Notes: generated by a model not told the origin, from the sequence alone. A stretch of 64,000 nt of DNA from Thiohalomonas denitrificans (GCA_020725115.1 DYFR01000008.1:1-64000), one strand, 5' to 3'. Shown: positions 1 to 11,439, counted from the first letter of the stretch. Numbers and translations are program-made.

Positions 1-28
1 TTACCCGCGCTCCCAAATCATGCGAAAA

Positions 29-388
29 TCACCCACACGAATCCGCGTTGAGCCTCTTGAATATCTCGCTCTGATTCGGCTCTTCGATGTCATTTTCCAG
101 CGCCATCAGGCCTTCCTTGCGCGCCTTGGCGAACAGGTCGTACATCAGTGCCAGCAGATCCAGGTAGGACTGCTTGCTGTACTTGGCCCCCTTGACCAGG
201 GTAGGCAGCCCCTTGAGTACGGCCTTGATCACCTGCGGCGGATTGGCGACCACAAAGGCACCAAGGGCACCACCGCCGATGATGATGAGCTCGGGTGGAT
301 GGTACAGGGCGAGCAGCTGGCCGCCCGACATCATGAAACCACCGAACACGCAGATGACCACAATCAGGATGCCGACGATCAGCTTCAT
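29..388 (-). CDS. motA: Flagellar motor stator protein MotA, N-terminal part; frame broken near the window edge
   Basis: MotA forms, with MotB, the proton-conducting stator of the flagellar motor in the inner membrane. The 119 residues match the MotA N-terminus: a first membrane segment (residues 2-20), the GG.L.ALYHPPELIIIGGGALGAF block, and the cytoplasmic stretch around SYLDLLALMYDLFAKARKEG and ALENDIEEP..SEIF. Full MotA is about 285 residues, so the last two thirds are missing. After SEIFKR the reading changes to a few unrelated residues and a stop. Another minus-strand frame runs open to a stop at positions 1-3, so a frameshift or an artefact at a contig end is likely. The start is preceded by AAGGAC at good spacing and a sigma-28 promoter. 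Family assignment is sure; whether the gene is intact is not. Confidence 0.85.
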   Translation of the reverse strand: MKLIVGILIVVICVFGGFMMSGGQLLALYHPPELIIIGGGALGAFVVANPPQVIKAVLKGLPTLVKGAKYSKQSYLDLLALMYDLFAKARKEGLMALENDIEEPNQSEIFKRLNADSCG

Positions 389-434
389 CCGTTGTCTGTC
401 CTTAAACTAATTACTTTCATGAGTGACTTCGGGG

Positions 435-461
435 TTATCGGCAGAAGCTCCCAACCCTTTA
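435..461 (-). promoter_or_regulatory. Sigma-28 (FliA) promoter of motA
   Basis: Read on the minus strand the site is TAAAGGGT, an 11-base spacer, then GCCGATAA. The known FliA consensus is TAAAGTTT-N11-GCCGATAA, so the -10 element is perfect and the spacing exact. It lies about 47 bases upstream of the motA start, as expected for a late flagellar gene. Confidence 0.85.
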
Positions 462-656
462 TCCGGCATGGTTCGGGGTGGGGTACGGCCGCATCCCCTC
501 ATGGGATACGTTGGAGTGCGAAGTGTACCAGTCCCGTGTGCCGAAAACACCCCGCGACAGTGCTATAAACCCGCCGCCATGTACCGTAATAACGCCTTGC
601 ATCCGCTACGATGCAGAAGGCACACTTCTGCCATGGAACGGTACTAAGGAACCGGA

Positions 657-2123
657 ATGCATAACACCCTGAACGCCTGGGCCGACAAGCTCCAGCATGC
701 CGTATTGCCAGCCCTGCCGCAGACGGTGGCGGAGATGGTGCGGCTTGGCAGCGATGACAATGTGAACATGTGGAGTCTGGCCCGGGTGGTGGAAAAAGAC
801 CCGGGGTTGTGCATTGCCCTGCTGCGTCGGGTCAATGCCGGCGGCCAAAAACGCCTGCGCACCGAAGTCACCACGGTGGAGCATGCCATGATGATGCTGG
901 GCTTGACCCAGTTGCGCACCCTGCCCAAGGCCATCCCGCTCATCCAGCAGGCGGGCGACCCCACCGGCCGCGAACGGGCGCTGCGTCTGATGGCGCAAGG
1001 TTATCACGCCGCCTGGCAGGCACGAGAGCTGGCACGGCTGCGCAAGGACATGGAGCCTGATGAGGTCTTCCTGCCGGCGCTGCTGCATCATTTGGGAGAA
1101 ATACTGTTGTGGCTGTATGCCCCGGCCAAGATGCTCCAGCTGGAGGAACTCATCACACGGCAACAGATGGAGCCGGAGGAGGCCCAGTACGTGGTGTTCG
1201 GTTTCGGTCTCGATCACCTGACCCTGACGCTGGCACGACTCTGGGGCCTGCCCACACTGATGCAGGACAGCCTCAAGTCGGAAAGCGCGCAGCAGCTGCG
1301 CATCTACGGCATCATGCTGGCGGTACAGCTGGCACGCGTGGTGGAACAGGGGTGGTATCGCGCCGCCAGTACCACGGTACTGGAGCAGATCGCCCACCAT
1401 CTGGGGCACGACCTCGACATTACCACCACCCACGTCCACCGCTATGCGGTGGCGGCAGCAAACCACTCCGAGTGTTTTCCCGCCCTGCCCGCGGCTGCAC
1501 GGCTGCTACACCCCTCCCAGCCGGAGGCCGCCCCCGGCTGGAAGCCTGAACCGGCTGGCGAGACACCGGGACAGCAGCCGTCACCGGAACCTGCTACGGC
1601 CTTCTGTCTGGCGCCGCAGTTACGCATCCTGCGTCAATCACTGCAGGAACTGCAGGCGGGCAATCTCACCCTGCAAAAGGTACTGTCGCTCACCATGGAC
1701 GGCATGCACGACGGTATCGGCCTCAACCGTGTGGTATTCGCCCTGCTCACGCAGGAGCGTCACCAGTTGCGGGCGCGCGCCATCGCCGGCGCCGACAATG
1801 ATCCGGCTTTCAAGCGCTTTCTCATCGAACTGAACGGAGCCCACCTGTTCACGCGATTGATGGAAAAACCGCAGGCACTGTGGATCAACGACACCAACCG
1901 CATCAAATTCTGGCCACTGGTGCCCAAGCCATTCCAGCGCATCATTCGCTGCAACAGCTTTCTGGTGTTATCAGTATTTGTGAAAGGTCGTCCAGTGGGA
2001 CTGTTTTATGCAGATCGTCACAGTGCAGATTGCGCACTGGACAGCCACGCCTATCACCGCTTCAAACAGCTCGGTTTGCTGGCGGCAAAGGCCCTGGAGG
2101 CCGGTGCGGGGGAGAAGGAATAG
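657..2123 (+). CDS. HDOD-domain signalling protein with C-terminal GAF-like domain
   Basis: A 488-residue soluble protein. Residues ~15-210 form an HDOD domain (LPALPQTVAEM start, VVEKDPGLCIALLRRVNA block, LLHHLGEILLW), a helical fold related to HD hydrolases but normally without enzymatic activity. A Pro/Glu-rich linker (~280-310) leads to a C-terminal region (~330-480) that looks like a GAF sensor (LTMDGMHDGIGLNRVVFALL; VFVKGRPVGLFYADR). HDOD proteins commonly act in signalling and motility control; the ligand here is unknown. AAGGA sits 7 bases before the ATG. It is divergent from motA, suggesting but not proving a motility link. The GAF call is by pattern only. Confidence 0.82.
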   Translation: MHNTLNAWADKLQHAVLPALPQTVAEMVRLGSDDNVNMWSLARVVEKDPGLCIALLRRVNAGGQKRLRTEVTTVEHAMMMLGLTQLRTLPKAIPLIQQAGDPTGRERALRLMAQGYHAAWQARELARLRKDMEPDEVFLPALLHHLGEILLWLYAPAKMLQLEELITRQQMEPEEAQYVVFGFGLDHLTLTLARLWGLPTLMQDSLKSESAQQLRIYGIMLAVQLARVVEQGWYRAASTTVLEQIAHHLGHDLDITTTHVHRYAVAAANHSECFPALPAAARLLHPSQPEAAPGWKPEPAGETPGQQPSPEPATAFCLAPQLRILRQSLQELQAGNLTLQKVLSLTMDGMHDGIGLNRVVFALLTQERHQLRARAIAGADNDPAFKRFLIELNGAHLFTRLMEKPQALWINDTNRIKFWPLVPKPFQRIIRCNSFLVLSVFVKGRPVGLFYADRHSADCALDSHAYHRFKQLGLLAAKALEAGAGEKE

Positions 2124-2125
2124 GA

Positions 2126-2220
2126 TTCAAAATTCAAAATTCAAAATTCAAAATTCAAAATTCAAAATTCTGCAAAAGCATGCCGCGAACTCGATCAAGT
2201 CTGAATCTTAAATTTTGAAT
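2126..2220. repeat. Tandem-unit hairpin element, unit TTCAAAA
   Basis: Six exact copies of the heptamer TTCAAAA (2126-2167) are followed by a ~30-base spacer and an inverted, slightly decayed arm (2202-2220, TGAATCTTAAATTTTGAAT). It starts 3 bases after the HDOD stop codon and ends 12 bases before the recR stop, so it fills the convergent gap. It is AT-rich against GC-rich neighbours. Confidence 0.85.
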
Positions 2221-2231
2221 CCGCGCCTGAT

Positions 2232-2828
2232 TTAAACTTCCCGACGCCCGTGAAAGGCATGCGACAGGGTGCCGCCATCCACGTACTCCAGTTCCCCCCC
2301 CAGCGGTACGCCATGGGCGATGCGCGTGGCGCGGATGCCACGGCCATGCACCATCTCGCTGATGTAATGGGCGGTGGCCTCGCCCTCCACGGTGGGATTA
2401 GTGGCCAGGATAACTTCCCGCACCTCACCACCATCAAGGCGCGCCGCCAGCCGATCCAGGCCAATGTCTTCCGGGCCGATGCCGTCCAGCGGCGACAGAT
2501 GGCCCAGCAATACGAAATACAGTCCCTGGTAACCGGTGGACTGTTCCAGCGCCTGCACGTCGCTGGGTGACTCCACCACACACAGCAGGGATCGATCACG
2601 ACGCGAACTGCTGCATATCGTGCAAACTTCCACCTCGGTCAGGGTGCGGCAGTCGCGACAATGTCCGACCCTCTCCACCGCCTCCACCAGCGCCTCGGCC
2701 AGACGACGCGCGCCGTCCCGGTTGCGCTCCAGCAGATGATAGGCCATGCGTTGCGCTGACTTCGGGCCGATACCCGGCAGACAGCGTAACGCCTCGATGA
2801 GGCTGCCGATCAGGGGGCTGTGCGACAT
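2232..2828 (-). CDS. recR: Recombination mediator RecR
   Basis: RecR works with RecF/RecO to load RecA at gapped DNA. The 198 residues have the full family layout: N-terminal helix-hairpin-helix ([20 protein letters not shown]), a four-cysteine zinc finger (C57, C60, C69, C72), and a Toprim domain ([21 protein letters not shown]). The length is the usual one. The gene lies downstream of dnaX and ebfC in the common dnaX-ebfC-recR order, but a hairpin repeat has widened the ebfC-recR gap to ~170 bases. No strong Shine-Dalgarno is seen; GAGCTCC lies ~8 bases before the ATG. Confidence 0.97.
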   Translation of the reverse strand: MSHSPLIGSLIEALRCLPGIGPKSAQRMAYHLLERNRDGARRLAEALVEAVERVGHCRDCRTLTEVEVCTICSSSRRDRSLLCVVESPSDVQALEQSTGYQGLYFVLLGHLSPLDGIGPEDIGLDRLAARLDGGEVREVILATNPTVEGEATAHYISEMVHGRGIRATRIAHGVPLGGELEYVDGGTLSHAFHGRREV

Positions 2829-2869
2829 GTACGGGAGCTCATTTCAGTTAACGCGGGGTGGATGAAGGC

Positions 2870-2995
2870 AGAGAAAAGATACAAGAGGAAAGATACAGGG
2901 GAAGGAACTCGCTGCGCTCGCACTGTTTGAAACACAAATCACCGTGCGCGCAGCGTACTCCTCCCCTTGCATCCTGTATCTTTACTCCTGCTATC
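2870..2995. repeat. Tandem-unit hairpin element, unit around AAAGATACA
   Basis: The left side has AAAGATACA twice, 14 bases apart; the right side has the inverted CCTGTATCTTTACTCC. Inside these arms CGCTGCGCTCGCAC (2908-2922) pairs with GTGCGCGCAGCG (2944-2955), so the whole stretch can fold into one long imperfect hairpin with an AT-rich loop near 2923-2943. It occupies the ebfC-recR gap. Confidence 0.7.
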
Positions 2996-3000
2996 GGCTT

Positions 3001-3324
3001 TCAGAACGGCAGCTTCATGCCGCCCGGCAGATTCATTCCCGCCGTCAGACCGGACATGCGCTCCTGGCTGGTCTTCTCGATCTGGCGCACGGCATCGTTT
3101 ACCGCCGCGGCAATCAGATCCTCCAGCATCTCCTTGTCGTCCTGCATCAGGCTGGGGTCGATACTGACCCGCTTCACATCGTGACGACCGTTCATCACCA
3201 CGGCCACCATGCCGCCCCCGGACTGCCCGCTCACTTCCATATTGGCCAGTTCTTCCTGCGCACGCTGCATGTCAGCCTGCATCTTCTGCGCCTGGCGCAT
3301 GAGATTGCCCAAACCACCTTTCAT
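3001..3324 (-). CDS. ebfC: Nucleoid-associated protein, YbaB/EbfC family
   Basis: A 107-residue protein of the YbaB/EbfC family, small homodimeric DNA-binding proteins. It shows the standard N-terminus [19 protein letters not shown], a long amphipathic helix, the [17 protein letters not shown] strand region, and the C-terminal [15 protein letters not shown] helix. Its length is normal. It sits between dnaX and recR in the usual order, 130 bases after dnaX. Confidence 0.96.
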   Translation of the reverse strand: MKGGLGNLMRQAQKMQADMQRAQEELANMEVSGQSGGGMVAVVMNGRHDVKRVSIDPSLMQDDKEMLEDLIAAAVNDAVRQIEKTSQERMSGLTAGMNLPGGMKLPF

Positions 3325-3454
3325 CGTTTCACCATCCTCACAGCTTGGTTGTCAGAAAATTTTTCCCTGCCCGGCCGCCACAAGCGGCAACACAAAGAGC
3401 GGTTTACACACCTGCACGATGCACCTGGCGACGGTGAGCCAACAGATAACCGTC

Positions 3455-5080
3455 TCAGTCCACCGGCTGGATGGAGCCGGGTTCAATGCGTCCATCAAAT
3501 CGATCCAGGATGGACTGCACGTTGGAGTCATTCTCGATGGAGGCCTGTGCCTCGTTCTGCCGTTCCTGGCCACGGCGCTGCTGTGCTGCCATCGGTGTCT
3601 CGCCACCGCTGCTGCCCAGTTGAATGCTAAGCCGCAGGGGCCGCCCCAGGTGCTCGGACAACGCCTTGCCCAAGGCCTCCTCCCACTTCTTGTTGTGCAA
3701 GGCCCGCTGGCTTGGCTCCAGCGCCAGCTCGACGATGTCATCATGGTGGCGCAACAGCGAACAGTTGAGTGCCAGTTGGCGTGCCAGCCCCCCCAGAGGC
3801 AGGGTGGCCGCCAGCTCGGCCCAGTTGAGTCCTGCCGCATCCTGGCTGACCGGCGGTACCGCAGCAACCGTGGCGGCCGGTGGAGATGGCTCGGCCACGA
3901 TGCTGGCCGGCGACGGTACAACGGGCGCCGCTCGTGTCCCGGATGCGGCTGTGCTAGCCGCAGGTGTCACCCTGGGTGCCGCCTGTACCACGCCGCCGGC
4001 CGGATGAAACGCCAGCATGCGCAACAGGACCATTTCAAAGCCGCCGCGCGGGTCGGGTGCCAGCGGCAGGTCGCGCCGGCCGCTGATACCAATCTGATAA
4101 AAGAGCTGCACGTCCTCCGGCGTCATCAAACGGGACAATTCGGCCAGCGCCTCGTGTCCATCCATTTCCTCGCCAAGTGCGCCCGGCACGGCCTGCGCCA
4201 GGGCAATGCGGGTCAGCGCGCTGTTCAACTCGTTCAGCACCCCGCCATAGTCCGGCGCCAGTTCGGCCAGCGTTGCCGCCTCCGCCAGCAGCGCCGCAGC
4301 ATCGCCCGCCGCCAGCGCACGCAACAGCGCCACCACCCGTGTGCGGTCGATGGTACCGAGCATGGCGCGCACGCCGGCGGCATCGAGTTCGCCACCGCCA
4401 TGGGCAATGGCCTGATCAAGCAGACTTAGCGCATCGCGCATGCTGCCATCGGCGGCACGGGCGATTTCGCTCACCGCCGCTGCCTCGGCAGAAATACCCT
4501 CGCTACCGAGAATGGTGGTCAGGTGGTCGCGGATCTGCCCCATCGACAAACGCTTCAGATTGAATTGCAGACAGCGCGAGAGGATCGTGACCGGCAGCTT
4601 CTGTGGATCAGTGGTCGCCAGCAGAAACTTGATATGCGGCGGCGGCTCCTCCAGCGTCTTCAACAGGGCATTGAAACTGTGATTGGAGAGCATGTGCACC
4701 TCGTCGATGAGGTACACCTTGTAGCGTCCGCGGCTGGGGGCGTACTGCACGTTGTCGAGGATCTCGCGCGTATCCTCCACCTTGGTACGTGAGGCGGCAT
4801 CCACCTCGATCATGTCGACGAAACGTCCTTCATCGATCTCGCGGCAGGCGCTGCACACGCCGCAGGGACGCGAGGAAACCCCCTGCTCGCAATTGAGTGA
4901 CTTGGCCAGAATGCGGGCGATGGTGGTCTTGCCCACACCGCGGGTACCGGTGAACAGAAAGGCGTGGTGCAGGCGATCATGATCCAGCGCGTTGATCAGG
5001 GCGCGCAGCACGTGCTCCTGCCCCACCATATCGGGGAAGGAACGGGGACGCCATTTGCGGGCCAGAACCTGATAACTCAC
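3455..5080 (-). CDS. dnaX: DNA polymerase III subunits gamma/tau
   Basis: DnaX is the AAA+ motor of the clamp loader. From the GTG at 5080 the protein is 541 residues. It has YQVLARKWRPRSF at the N-terminus, Walker A GTRGVGKTT (~45-53), four zinc-binding cysteines (C64, C73, C76, C79), Walker B DEVH (~126-129) and the sensor region LLATTDPQKLP. A Pro/Ala-rich linker near residues 370-430 precedes the C-terminal tau region. The open frame extends upstream to 5206, but family homology begins at VSYQVLARKWRP, which fixes the start. I saw no A6G-type slippage site, so a separate gamma product is not evident. The C-terminal part is shorter than in E. coli tau (643 residues). Confidence 0.97.
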   Translation of the reverse strand: MSYQVLARKWRPRSFPDMVGQEHVLRALINALDHDRLHHAFLFTGTRGVGKTTIARILAKSLNCEQGVSSRPCGVCSACREIDEGRFVDMIEVDAASRTKVEDTREILDNVQYAPSRGRYKVYLIDEVHMLSNHSFNALLKTLEEPPPHIKFLLATTDPQKLPVTILSRCLQFNLKRLSMGQIRDHLTTILGSEGISAEAAAVSEIARAADGSMRDALSLLDQAIAHGGGELDAAGVRAMLGTIDRTRVVALLRALAAGDAAALLAEAATLAELAPDYGGVLNELNSALTRIALAQAVPGALGEEMDGHEALAELSRLMTPEDVQLFYQIGISGRRDLPLAPDPRGGFEMVLLRMLAFHPAGGVVQAAPRVTPAASTAASGTRAAPVVPSPASIVAEPSPPAATVAAVPPVSQDAAGLNWAELAATLPLGGLARQLALNCSLLRHHDDIVELALEPSQRALHNKKWEEALGKALSEHLGRPLRLSIQLGSSGGETPMAAQQRRGQERQNEAQASIENDSNVQSILDRFDGRIEPGSIQPVD

Positions 5081-5183
5081 GGGCAAGCAGCTCTCTGCTG
5101 GGGGCGCGGCCGAACAACGGCCGACGGAAAAAGCAGTATACCCGATCAGGTGACGACGAAAGAAAGCAGAGGGAAATGATAAA

Positions 5184-5299
5184 GGGTGGCGTCCCGTACC
5201 AGCCACACCCCGGCGCCCGAGTCCACTGTTGCGGCTGCTCCCTTCCGGGCCTGACCGGGTTCACAGCTTGTCGTCGCGAGGGGACCGGCACGGTCCGCC
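5184..5299 (-). ncRNA. ffs: Signal recognition particle RNA, small bacterial 4.5S type
   Basis: Read on the minus strand, the ~116-base sequence contains the hallmark SRP domain IV: CAGGCCCGGAAGGGAGCAGCC, with the GGAA tetraloop and the asymmetric internal loop that binds Ffh and FtsY. The ends pair: GGCGGACCGTGCC at the 5' side with GGTACGGGACGCC at the 3' side. It lies between dnaX and a tRNA-Ser gene. The exact ends are estimated from the terminal stem. Confidence 0.95.
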
Positions 5300-5362
5300 A
5301 TTGAACACTGGGTGGAAAACCGCGCCACAGGGGGCGCATGCGGAAAAACTGGTAATGGAAAG

Positions 5363-5453
5363 TGGCGGAGAGGAAGGGATTCGAACCCTTGATACGCTAT
5401 TAACGTATACACACTTTCCAGGCGTGCTCCTTCAACCGCTCGGACACCTCTCC
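5363..5453 (-). tRNA. tRNA-Ser (anticodon GGA)
   Basis: Minus strand: the acceptor stem GGAGAGG pairs with CCTCTCC, the anticodon loop CTGGAAA lies between CACGC and GTGTG, there is a long class II variable arm (GTATACG/CGTATC), then GGTTCGAATCC in the T arm and an encoded CCA. The 91-base length fits tRNA-Ser, reading UCC/UCU. Confidence 0.97.
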
Positions 5454-5507
5454 AGAAAGCGCGCAAGGTTAAACCAGATCGGCAGGCGGCGCAATACGAA
5501 GATGCCG

Positions 5508-6284
5508 TCAGAAACGGTAGTTCAGGTAAAAACCGAGGGTATCCTGCTGGCTCTTGGGCTGGTGGACGCTGTACAGGGAACCGCCACCGGTCACCAGCTC
5601 ACTGTCCGACTGCCGGAAACGGTAGCTGTCGTAGTAACCGCCCAGGTTCCAGCGCGGGTTCAGGCGATAGCTGACCGAGGCATACAGGCTGTAGTCGGGC
5701 TTGGGCTTGAGGGTGGGGTCGCTATCGAAACCGAGGCGCGTCAGTCCTACGGTTTCACTGGTATAGAACGGAAGTTTCACCCCACCCTGCACCGACCAGC
5801 CGTGATTGCCACTGTACGTGGCGCCAAGCCGGCCATAGCCCACATCGTAGCGCTCGTCATAACCATACACATTGCCCTTGTCGCGCAATGAACGCAGCCA
5901 GGAATCGTAGCCAAAAGAAAAGGTGATACCCCAGGCATGGGGCCCGGCTGTGGAGGTGAGGAAATGGTGGGTGAAATCCAGCTCCGCCATCCAGCCCAGG
6001 TAATCGGTATCCGTGGTATGCGGAGTGCCCGACTGGGTCTGGCCGTCATAGGCCACCCGCCCCAGGTAGAGGCGGCTGCGCAGACCGTAGACCCAGTTCG
6101 CCGCCGGTGTCGACTCCGCCTCCAGACCGGCGAAATGGCGCAGTCCGGTCTCCTCCAGCAGCTTGCTGTCGCCTGCATATTCGCGCCAGGAAAAATATTC
6201 GCTGCCAAAGGTCACCATCAACTGCTCGGCCTGGGCCGGCAACAGGGCAGACAACAGCAGTAATCCGGCAGGGAAGCGATGCAT
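5508..6284 (-). CDS. Predicted outer-membrane beta-barrel protein of unknown function
   Basis: From the ATG at 6284 the product is 258 residues with a classical signal peptide (MHRFPAGLLLLSALLPAQA) and cleavage near AQA/EQ. The mature part alternates aromatic and polar residues in amphipathic strands (for example WVYGLRSRLYLGRVAY, YSLYASVSYRLNPRWNLGGYY) and ends in an aromatic residue (YLNYRF), the usual C-terminal signature of outer-membrane barrels. The frame also has an ATG at 6302, but the signal peptide supports the inner one; neither has a strong Shine-Dalgarno. It lies alone between two tRNA-Ser genes. I do not recognise a specific family. Confidence 0.72.
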   Translation of the reverse strand: MHRFPAGLLLLSALLPAQAEQLMVTFGSEYFSWREYAGDSKLLEETGLRHFAGLEAESTPAANWVYGLRSRLYLGRVAYDGQTQSGTPHTTDTDYLGWMAELDFTHHFLTSTAGPHAWGITFSFGYDSWLRSLRDKGNVYGYDERYDVGYGRLGATYSGNHGWSVQGGVKLPFYTSETVGLTRLGFDSDPTLKPKPDYSLYASVSYRLNPRWNLGGYYDSYRFRQSDSELVTGGGSLYSVHQPKSQQDTLGFYLNYRF

Positions 6285-6527
6285 CACCGACTCAGCACTC
6301 ATGCGATGCGGAATACCGCAACAGACCTATAAAATGGAACTTGCAGGCGGGAAAAACAAGGAAGTGCCGCACACTCCTGACCTAATGGCGGCAGGAACTT
6401 TTTTCCGCCAGCGGCAGACCAACGGGTAGCCATGTGAGGTGAGGAATACCATCCCGCCACATACCTAATCAATTGATTGCAATAAGCTTTAGCACCCTTC
6501 GGGCACGACGCTGGATACACGGGAAAT

Positions 6528-6620
6528 TGGCGGAGAGGGAGGGATTCGAACCCTCGTGGGACGGTAAAGCCCCAACTCGATTTCGAGTCGAGCCCGTTAT
6601 GACCGCTTCGGTACCCCTCC
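6528..6620 (-). tRNA. tRNA-Ser (anticodon CGA)
   Basis: Minus strand: the acceptor GGAGGGG pairs with CCTCTCC (one G-T pair), the anticodon arm CTCGA-CTCGAAA-TCGAG gives anticodon CGA, there is a long variable arm, GGTTCGAATCC in the T arm, and an encoded CCA. It is 93 bases long. This is the second serine tRNA within 1.3 kb and differs from the first in the anticodon arm and variable arm. Confidence 0.97.
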
Positions 6621-6707
6621 GGAAGGGGGCTAAAGATACACTTCCCGCCGGATAACGACAACCGGCGGGTGCTATATTTGCACCCAACGCAAAGACGGAA
6701 CTGCTGC

Positions 6708-8132
6708 ATGTCCCGACAACGACGCCACTACACCGCCGCCCTGGGCGGACTGCTCATGCTCCAGCTCATTGGCGGCTGCTCCCAGCCGCGCAATGAACTG
6801 GAGCAGGTGCTGGCTGCAGGCGAACTGGTGGTGGTGACCCGCAATACCGCCACCACCTACTACGAGGGCCCAGACGGCCCGACCGGGATGGAGTACGACC
6901 TGGCCAGCGGCTTTGCCAATGAACTGGGCGTCAAGCTGCGGCTGGTGGTGGCGAATAATGTGGCCGAGGTGTTGCGCCAGCTGGCCGAGGGCAAGGCTCA
7001 GTTTGCCGCTGCCGGCCTGACTGTCACCGAACCACGCCAGCACTGGCTCCGCTTTACCCCCGCCTACCAGGAGGTTACCCAGCAACTGGTGTACCGGCGC
7101 GGCACCCCGCGGCCAGCATCGATCGGACGGATGGAAGGACATCTGGAGGTACTTGCAGCCAGCAGCCATGCCGAGCACCTGAGCCGACTCAAGGGCGACT
7201 ACTCCCATCTGGCCTGGACCGAAAACAGTGAATTGAATAGTGAGGAGCTGCTATCGCTGTTGTATGAAGGGGTCATCGACTACACCGTGGCCGACTCCCA
7301 CGAAATTGCCATCAACCAGCGTTTCCTGCCGGAACTGCGCATTGCCTTTGACCTGACCGAGCCGGAGTTCCTGGCCTGGGCCTTTCCGCGTTTCCGTGAC
7401 GACAGCCTGTATCTGGCGGCGACCGAATACTTCGAGCGCATGCGCAGCAACGGCCAGCTCGCCCAACTGGTGGAAAAGCACTACGGCCATGTCAGTGACT
7501 TCGATTATGTGGGCACCCGCACTTTCCTGCGCCACATCGAACAACGGCTACCACAGTTCCGTCCCCAGTTCGAGACGGCCGCCACCGATAACAGCCTGGA
7601 CTGGCGCCTGCTCGCCGCCATGGCCTACCAGGAGTCGCACTGGAACCCGCGGGCGGTCTCACCCACAGGCGTGCGCGGCATCATGATGCTGACCCAGAAC
7701 ACCGCCCGCGACCTCGGCGTGGAACGGCGCACCGACCCCAGCCAGAGCATCGAGGGCGGCTCGCGCTACTTCAAGACGTTGCTGGAGCGCCTGCCCGAGC
7801 GTATCGAGGGGCGTGACCGCTACTGGCTGGCCCTTGCCGCCTACAACATCGGCTACGGCCACCTGGAAGACGCCCGCATCATCACCCAGCAACGCGGCGG
7901 CAATCCGGACAAATGGATGGATGTGAAGGAGAATCTGCCACTGCTGCATAAACGCAAGTGGTACAGCCAGACCCGCTACGGTTATGCACGGGGCAACGAG
8001 GCCGTGCGTTACGTGGAAAACATCCGCAGTTATTACGACATTCTGGCCTGGAACATTGATCGCAACGAGCCAAAACCGCCACCGCCAGCAACCCTGCCGG
8101 CCGCCTTCATGTTCGCCAATCCGGCACTCTAA
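6708..8132 (+). CDS. mltF: Membrane-bound lytic murein transglycosylase F
   Basis: MltF cleaves the glycan strands of peptidoglycan to 1,6-anhydromuropeptides at the outer membrane. From the ATG at 6708 it has a lipoprotein signal ending in LIGGC. Residues ~30-260 are a periplasmic solute-binding (SBP_bac_3) domain (LVVVTRNTATTYYEGPDGPTG). The C-terminal SLT domain has the catalytic Glu in AYQESHWNP, followed by TGVRGIMMLTQNTA and ALAAYNIGYGHLEDA. The frame starts at 6669, but the lipobox fits the later ATG, with GGA about 8 bases upstream. Its 474 residues are typical. Confidence 0.95.
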   Translation: MSRQRRHYTAALGGLLMLQLIGGCSQPRNELEQVLAAGELVVVTRNTATTYYEGPDGPTGMEYDLASGFANELGVKLRLVVANNVAEVLRQLAEGKAQFAAAGLTVTEPRQHWLRFTPAYQEVTQQLVYRRGTPRPASIGRMEGHLEVLAASSHAEHLSRLKGDYSHLAWTENSELNSEELLSLLYEGVIDYTVADSHEIAINQRFLPELRIAFDLTEPEFLAWAFPRFRDDSLYLAATEYFERMRSNGQLAQLVEKHYGHVSDFDYVGTRTFLRHIEQRLPQFRPQFETAATDNSLDWRLLAAMAYQESHWNPRAVSPTGVRGIMMLTQNTARDLGVERRTDPSQSIEGGSRYFKTLLERLPERIEGRDRYWLALAAYNIGYGHLEDARIITQQRGGNPDKWMDVKENLPLLHKRKWYSQTRYGYARGNEAVRYVENIRSYYDILAWNIDRNEPKPPPPATLPAAFMFANPAL

Positions 8133-8145
8133 ATAGGGAAGGCGC

Positions 8146-9824
<1,679 letters not shown>

Positions 9825-9861
9825 TCTGGTGAAAGGGCCAGGGGCTGTCTCCCCATCCCGC

Positions 9862-11439
9862 TCATTCCCACTCGATGGTGGCGGGCGGTTTGCTGGAAAC
9901 GTCGTAAACGACACGCGAAATCCCCTTCACCTCGTTGATGATACGACGCGACACCGTCTCCAGGAATTCGTAGGGCAGATGCGCCCAGCGTGCCGTCATG
10001 AAATCGATGGTTTCCACCGCCCGCAGTGCCACCACGTACTCGTAGCGGCGACCATCACCGGTGACACCTACGGACTTCACCGGCAGAAACACGGTAAAGG
10101 CCTGCGAGGTCTTGTCGTAGAGGTCGGCCTTGCGCAGTTCCTCGATGAAGATGTGATCGGCCAGGCGCAGGATGTCGGCATATTCCTTCTTCACCTCACC
10201 CAGTATCCGCACACCGAGGCCGGGACCGGGGAAGGGATGGCGATAAACCATCTCAGAGGGCAGGCCCAGCTCGACGCCGATCTTGCGTACCTCATCCTTG
10301 AACAGTTCGCGCAGCGGCTCCAGCAGCTTGAGCTTCATGTGCTCGGGCAGGCCGCCGACGTTGTGGTGCGACTTGATCAGGTGGGCCTTGCCGCTCTTGG
10401 CACCGGCCGACTCGATGACATCGGGATAGATGGTGCCTTGCGCCAGCCACTTGGCATTCTTCAGTTTGGCGGCCTCCTCCTCGAACACCTCGACGAACAT
10501 ATTGCCGATGATCTTGCGCTTCTTTTCCGGGTCGGTCACACCAGCCAGGGCGCTCAGGAAACGCTGCTCGGCATCGACGCGGATGACGCGTACCCCCATA
10601 TGCTCGGCAAAGGTGGCCATCACCTGGTCGCCCTCACGGTAGCGCAGCAGGCCGTTGTCGACAAAAACGCAGGTCAGCTGATCGCCGATGGCCTTGTGCA
10701 GCAAGGCCGCCACTACCGAAGAGTCAACACCACCGGACAGTCCCAGCAGTACCTCATCGGAACCGATCCGCTCACGGATGGAGCGGATGGCATCATCAAT
10801 AATCTGATCCGGCGTCCACAGCGCAGCACATCCACAGATATCGTGCACGAAGCGGTTGATGATACGCATACCCTGACGGGTGTGGGTAACCTCGGGATGG
10901 AACTGCACGCCGTAAAAGGCTCGTGCCTCGTCGGCCATGCCGGCGATGGGACAGGAATCGGTGCTGGCCATCAGGACAAAACCGGGCGGCAGGGTATGGA
11001 CCTGGTCGCCATGGCTCATCCATACGTCCAGCAAGCCGTAACCCTCGGCGCTGGTGTGATCCTCAATCTCCTTCAGCAAGCGGGTATGGCCACGGGCGCG
11101 GACCTGGGCATAACCATATTCATGGTGATCCGCCGCTTCCACCGCGCCGCCCAGCTGCTGGGCCATGGTCTGCATGCCGTAACAGATGCCCAGCACCGGC
11201 ACCCCCAGCTCGAACACCGCCTGCGGTGCACGCGGCGTACCTTCCAGGGTCACCGTCTCGGGGCCGCCGGAAAGAATGATGCCGCGGGGGTCGAATTCCC
11301 GGATATCCGCCTCGGTCATGTCGCAGGAGTGGAGTTCGCAATACACTCCGGCCTCGCGCACGCGACGGGCGATGAGCTGGCTGTACTGGGAACCGAAATC
11401 AAGGATCAGGATGCGGTCGGCGTGGATATTAATGGACAT
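9862..11439 (-). CDS. guaA: GMP synthase (glutamine-hydrolysing)
   Basis: GuaA aminates XMP to GMP. From the ATG at 11439 it is 525 residues, the same length as the E. coli enzyme. The class I glutamine amidotransferase domain has the nucleophile Cys in [10 protein letters not shown]. The ATP-pyrophosphatase domain has the P-loop SGGVDSSV. The C-terminus [15 protein letters not shown]...[15 protein letters not shown]...PPATIEWE is standard. The open frame extends further upstream without homology. guaA is not adjacent to guaB here: about 6.6 kb separates them. Confidence 0.97.
   Translation of the reverse strand: MSINIHADRILILDFGSQYSQLIARRVREAGVYCELHSCDMTEADIREFDPRGIILSGGPETVTLEGTPRAPQAVFELGVPVLGICYGMQTMAQQLGGAVEAADHHEYGYAQVRARGHTRLLKEIEDHTSAEGYGLLDVWMSHGDQVHTLPPGFVLMASTDSCPIAGMADEARAFYGVQFHPEVTHTRQGMRIINRFVHDICGCAALWTPDQIIDDAIRSIRERIGSDEVLLGLSGGVDSSVVAALLHKAIGDQLTCVFVDNGLLRYREGDQVMATFAEHMGVRVIRVDAEQRFLSALAGVTDPEKKRKIIGNMFVEVFEEEAAKLKNAKWLAQGTIYPDVIESAGAKSGKAHLIKSHHNVGGLPEHMKLKLLEPLRELFKDEVRKIGVELGLPSEMVYRHPFPGPGLGVRILGEVKKEYADILRLADHIFIEELRKADLYDKTSQAFTVFLPVKSVGVTGDGRRYEYVVALRAVETIDFMTARWAHLPYEFLETVSRRIINEVKGISRVVYDVSSKPPATIEWE

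Noticed and set aside
3455-5080. Programmed frameshift for a gamma subunit in dnaX
   Set aside because: No A6G-type slippery sequence was found in the frame.
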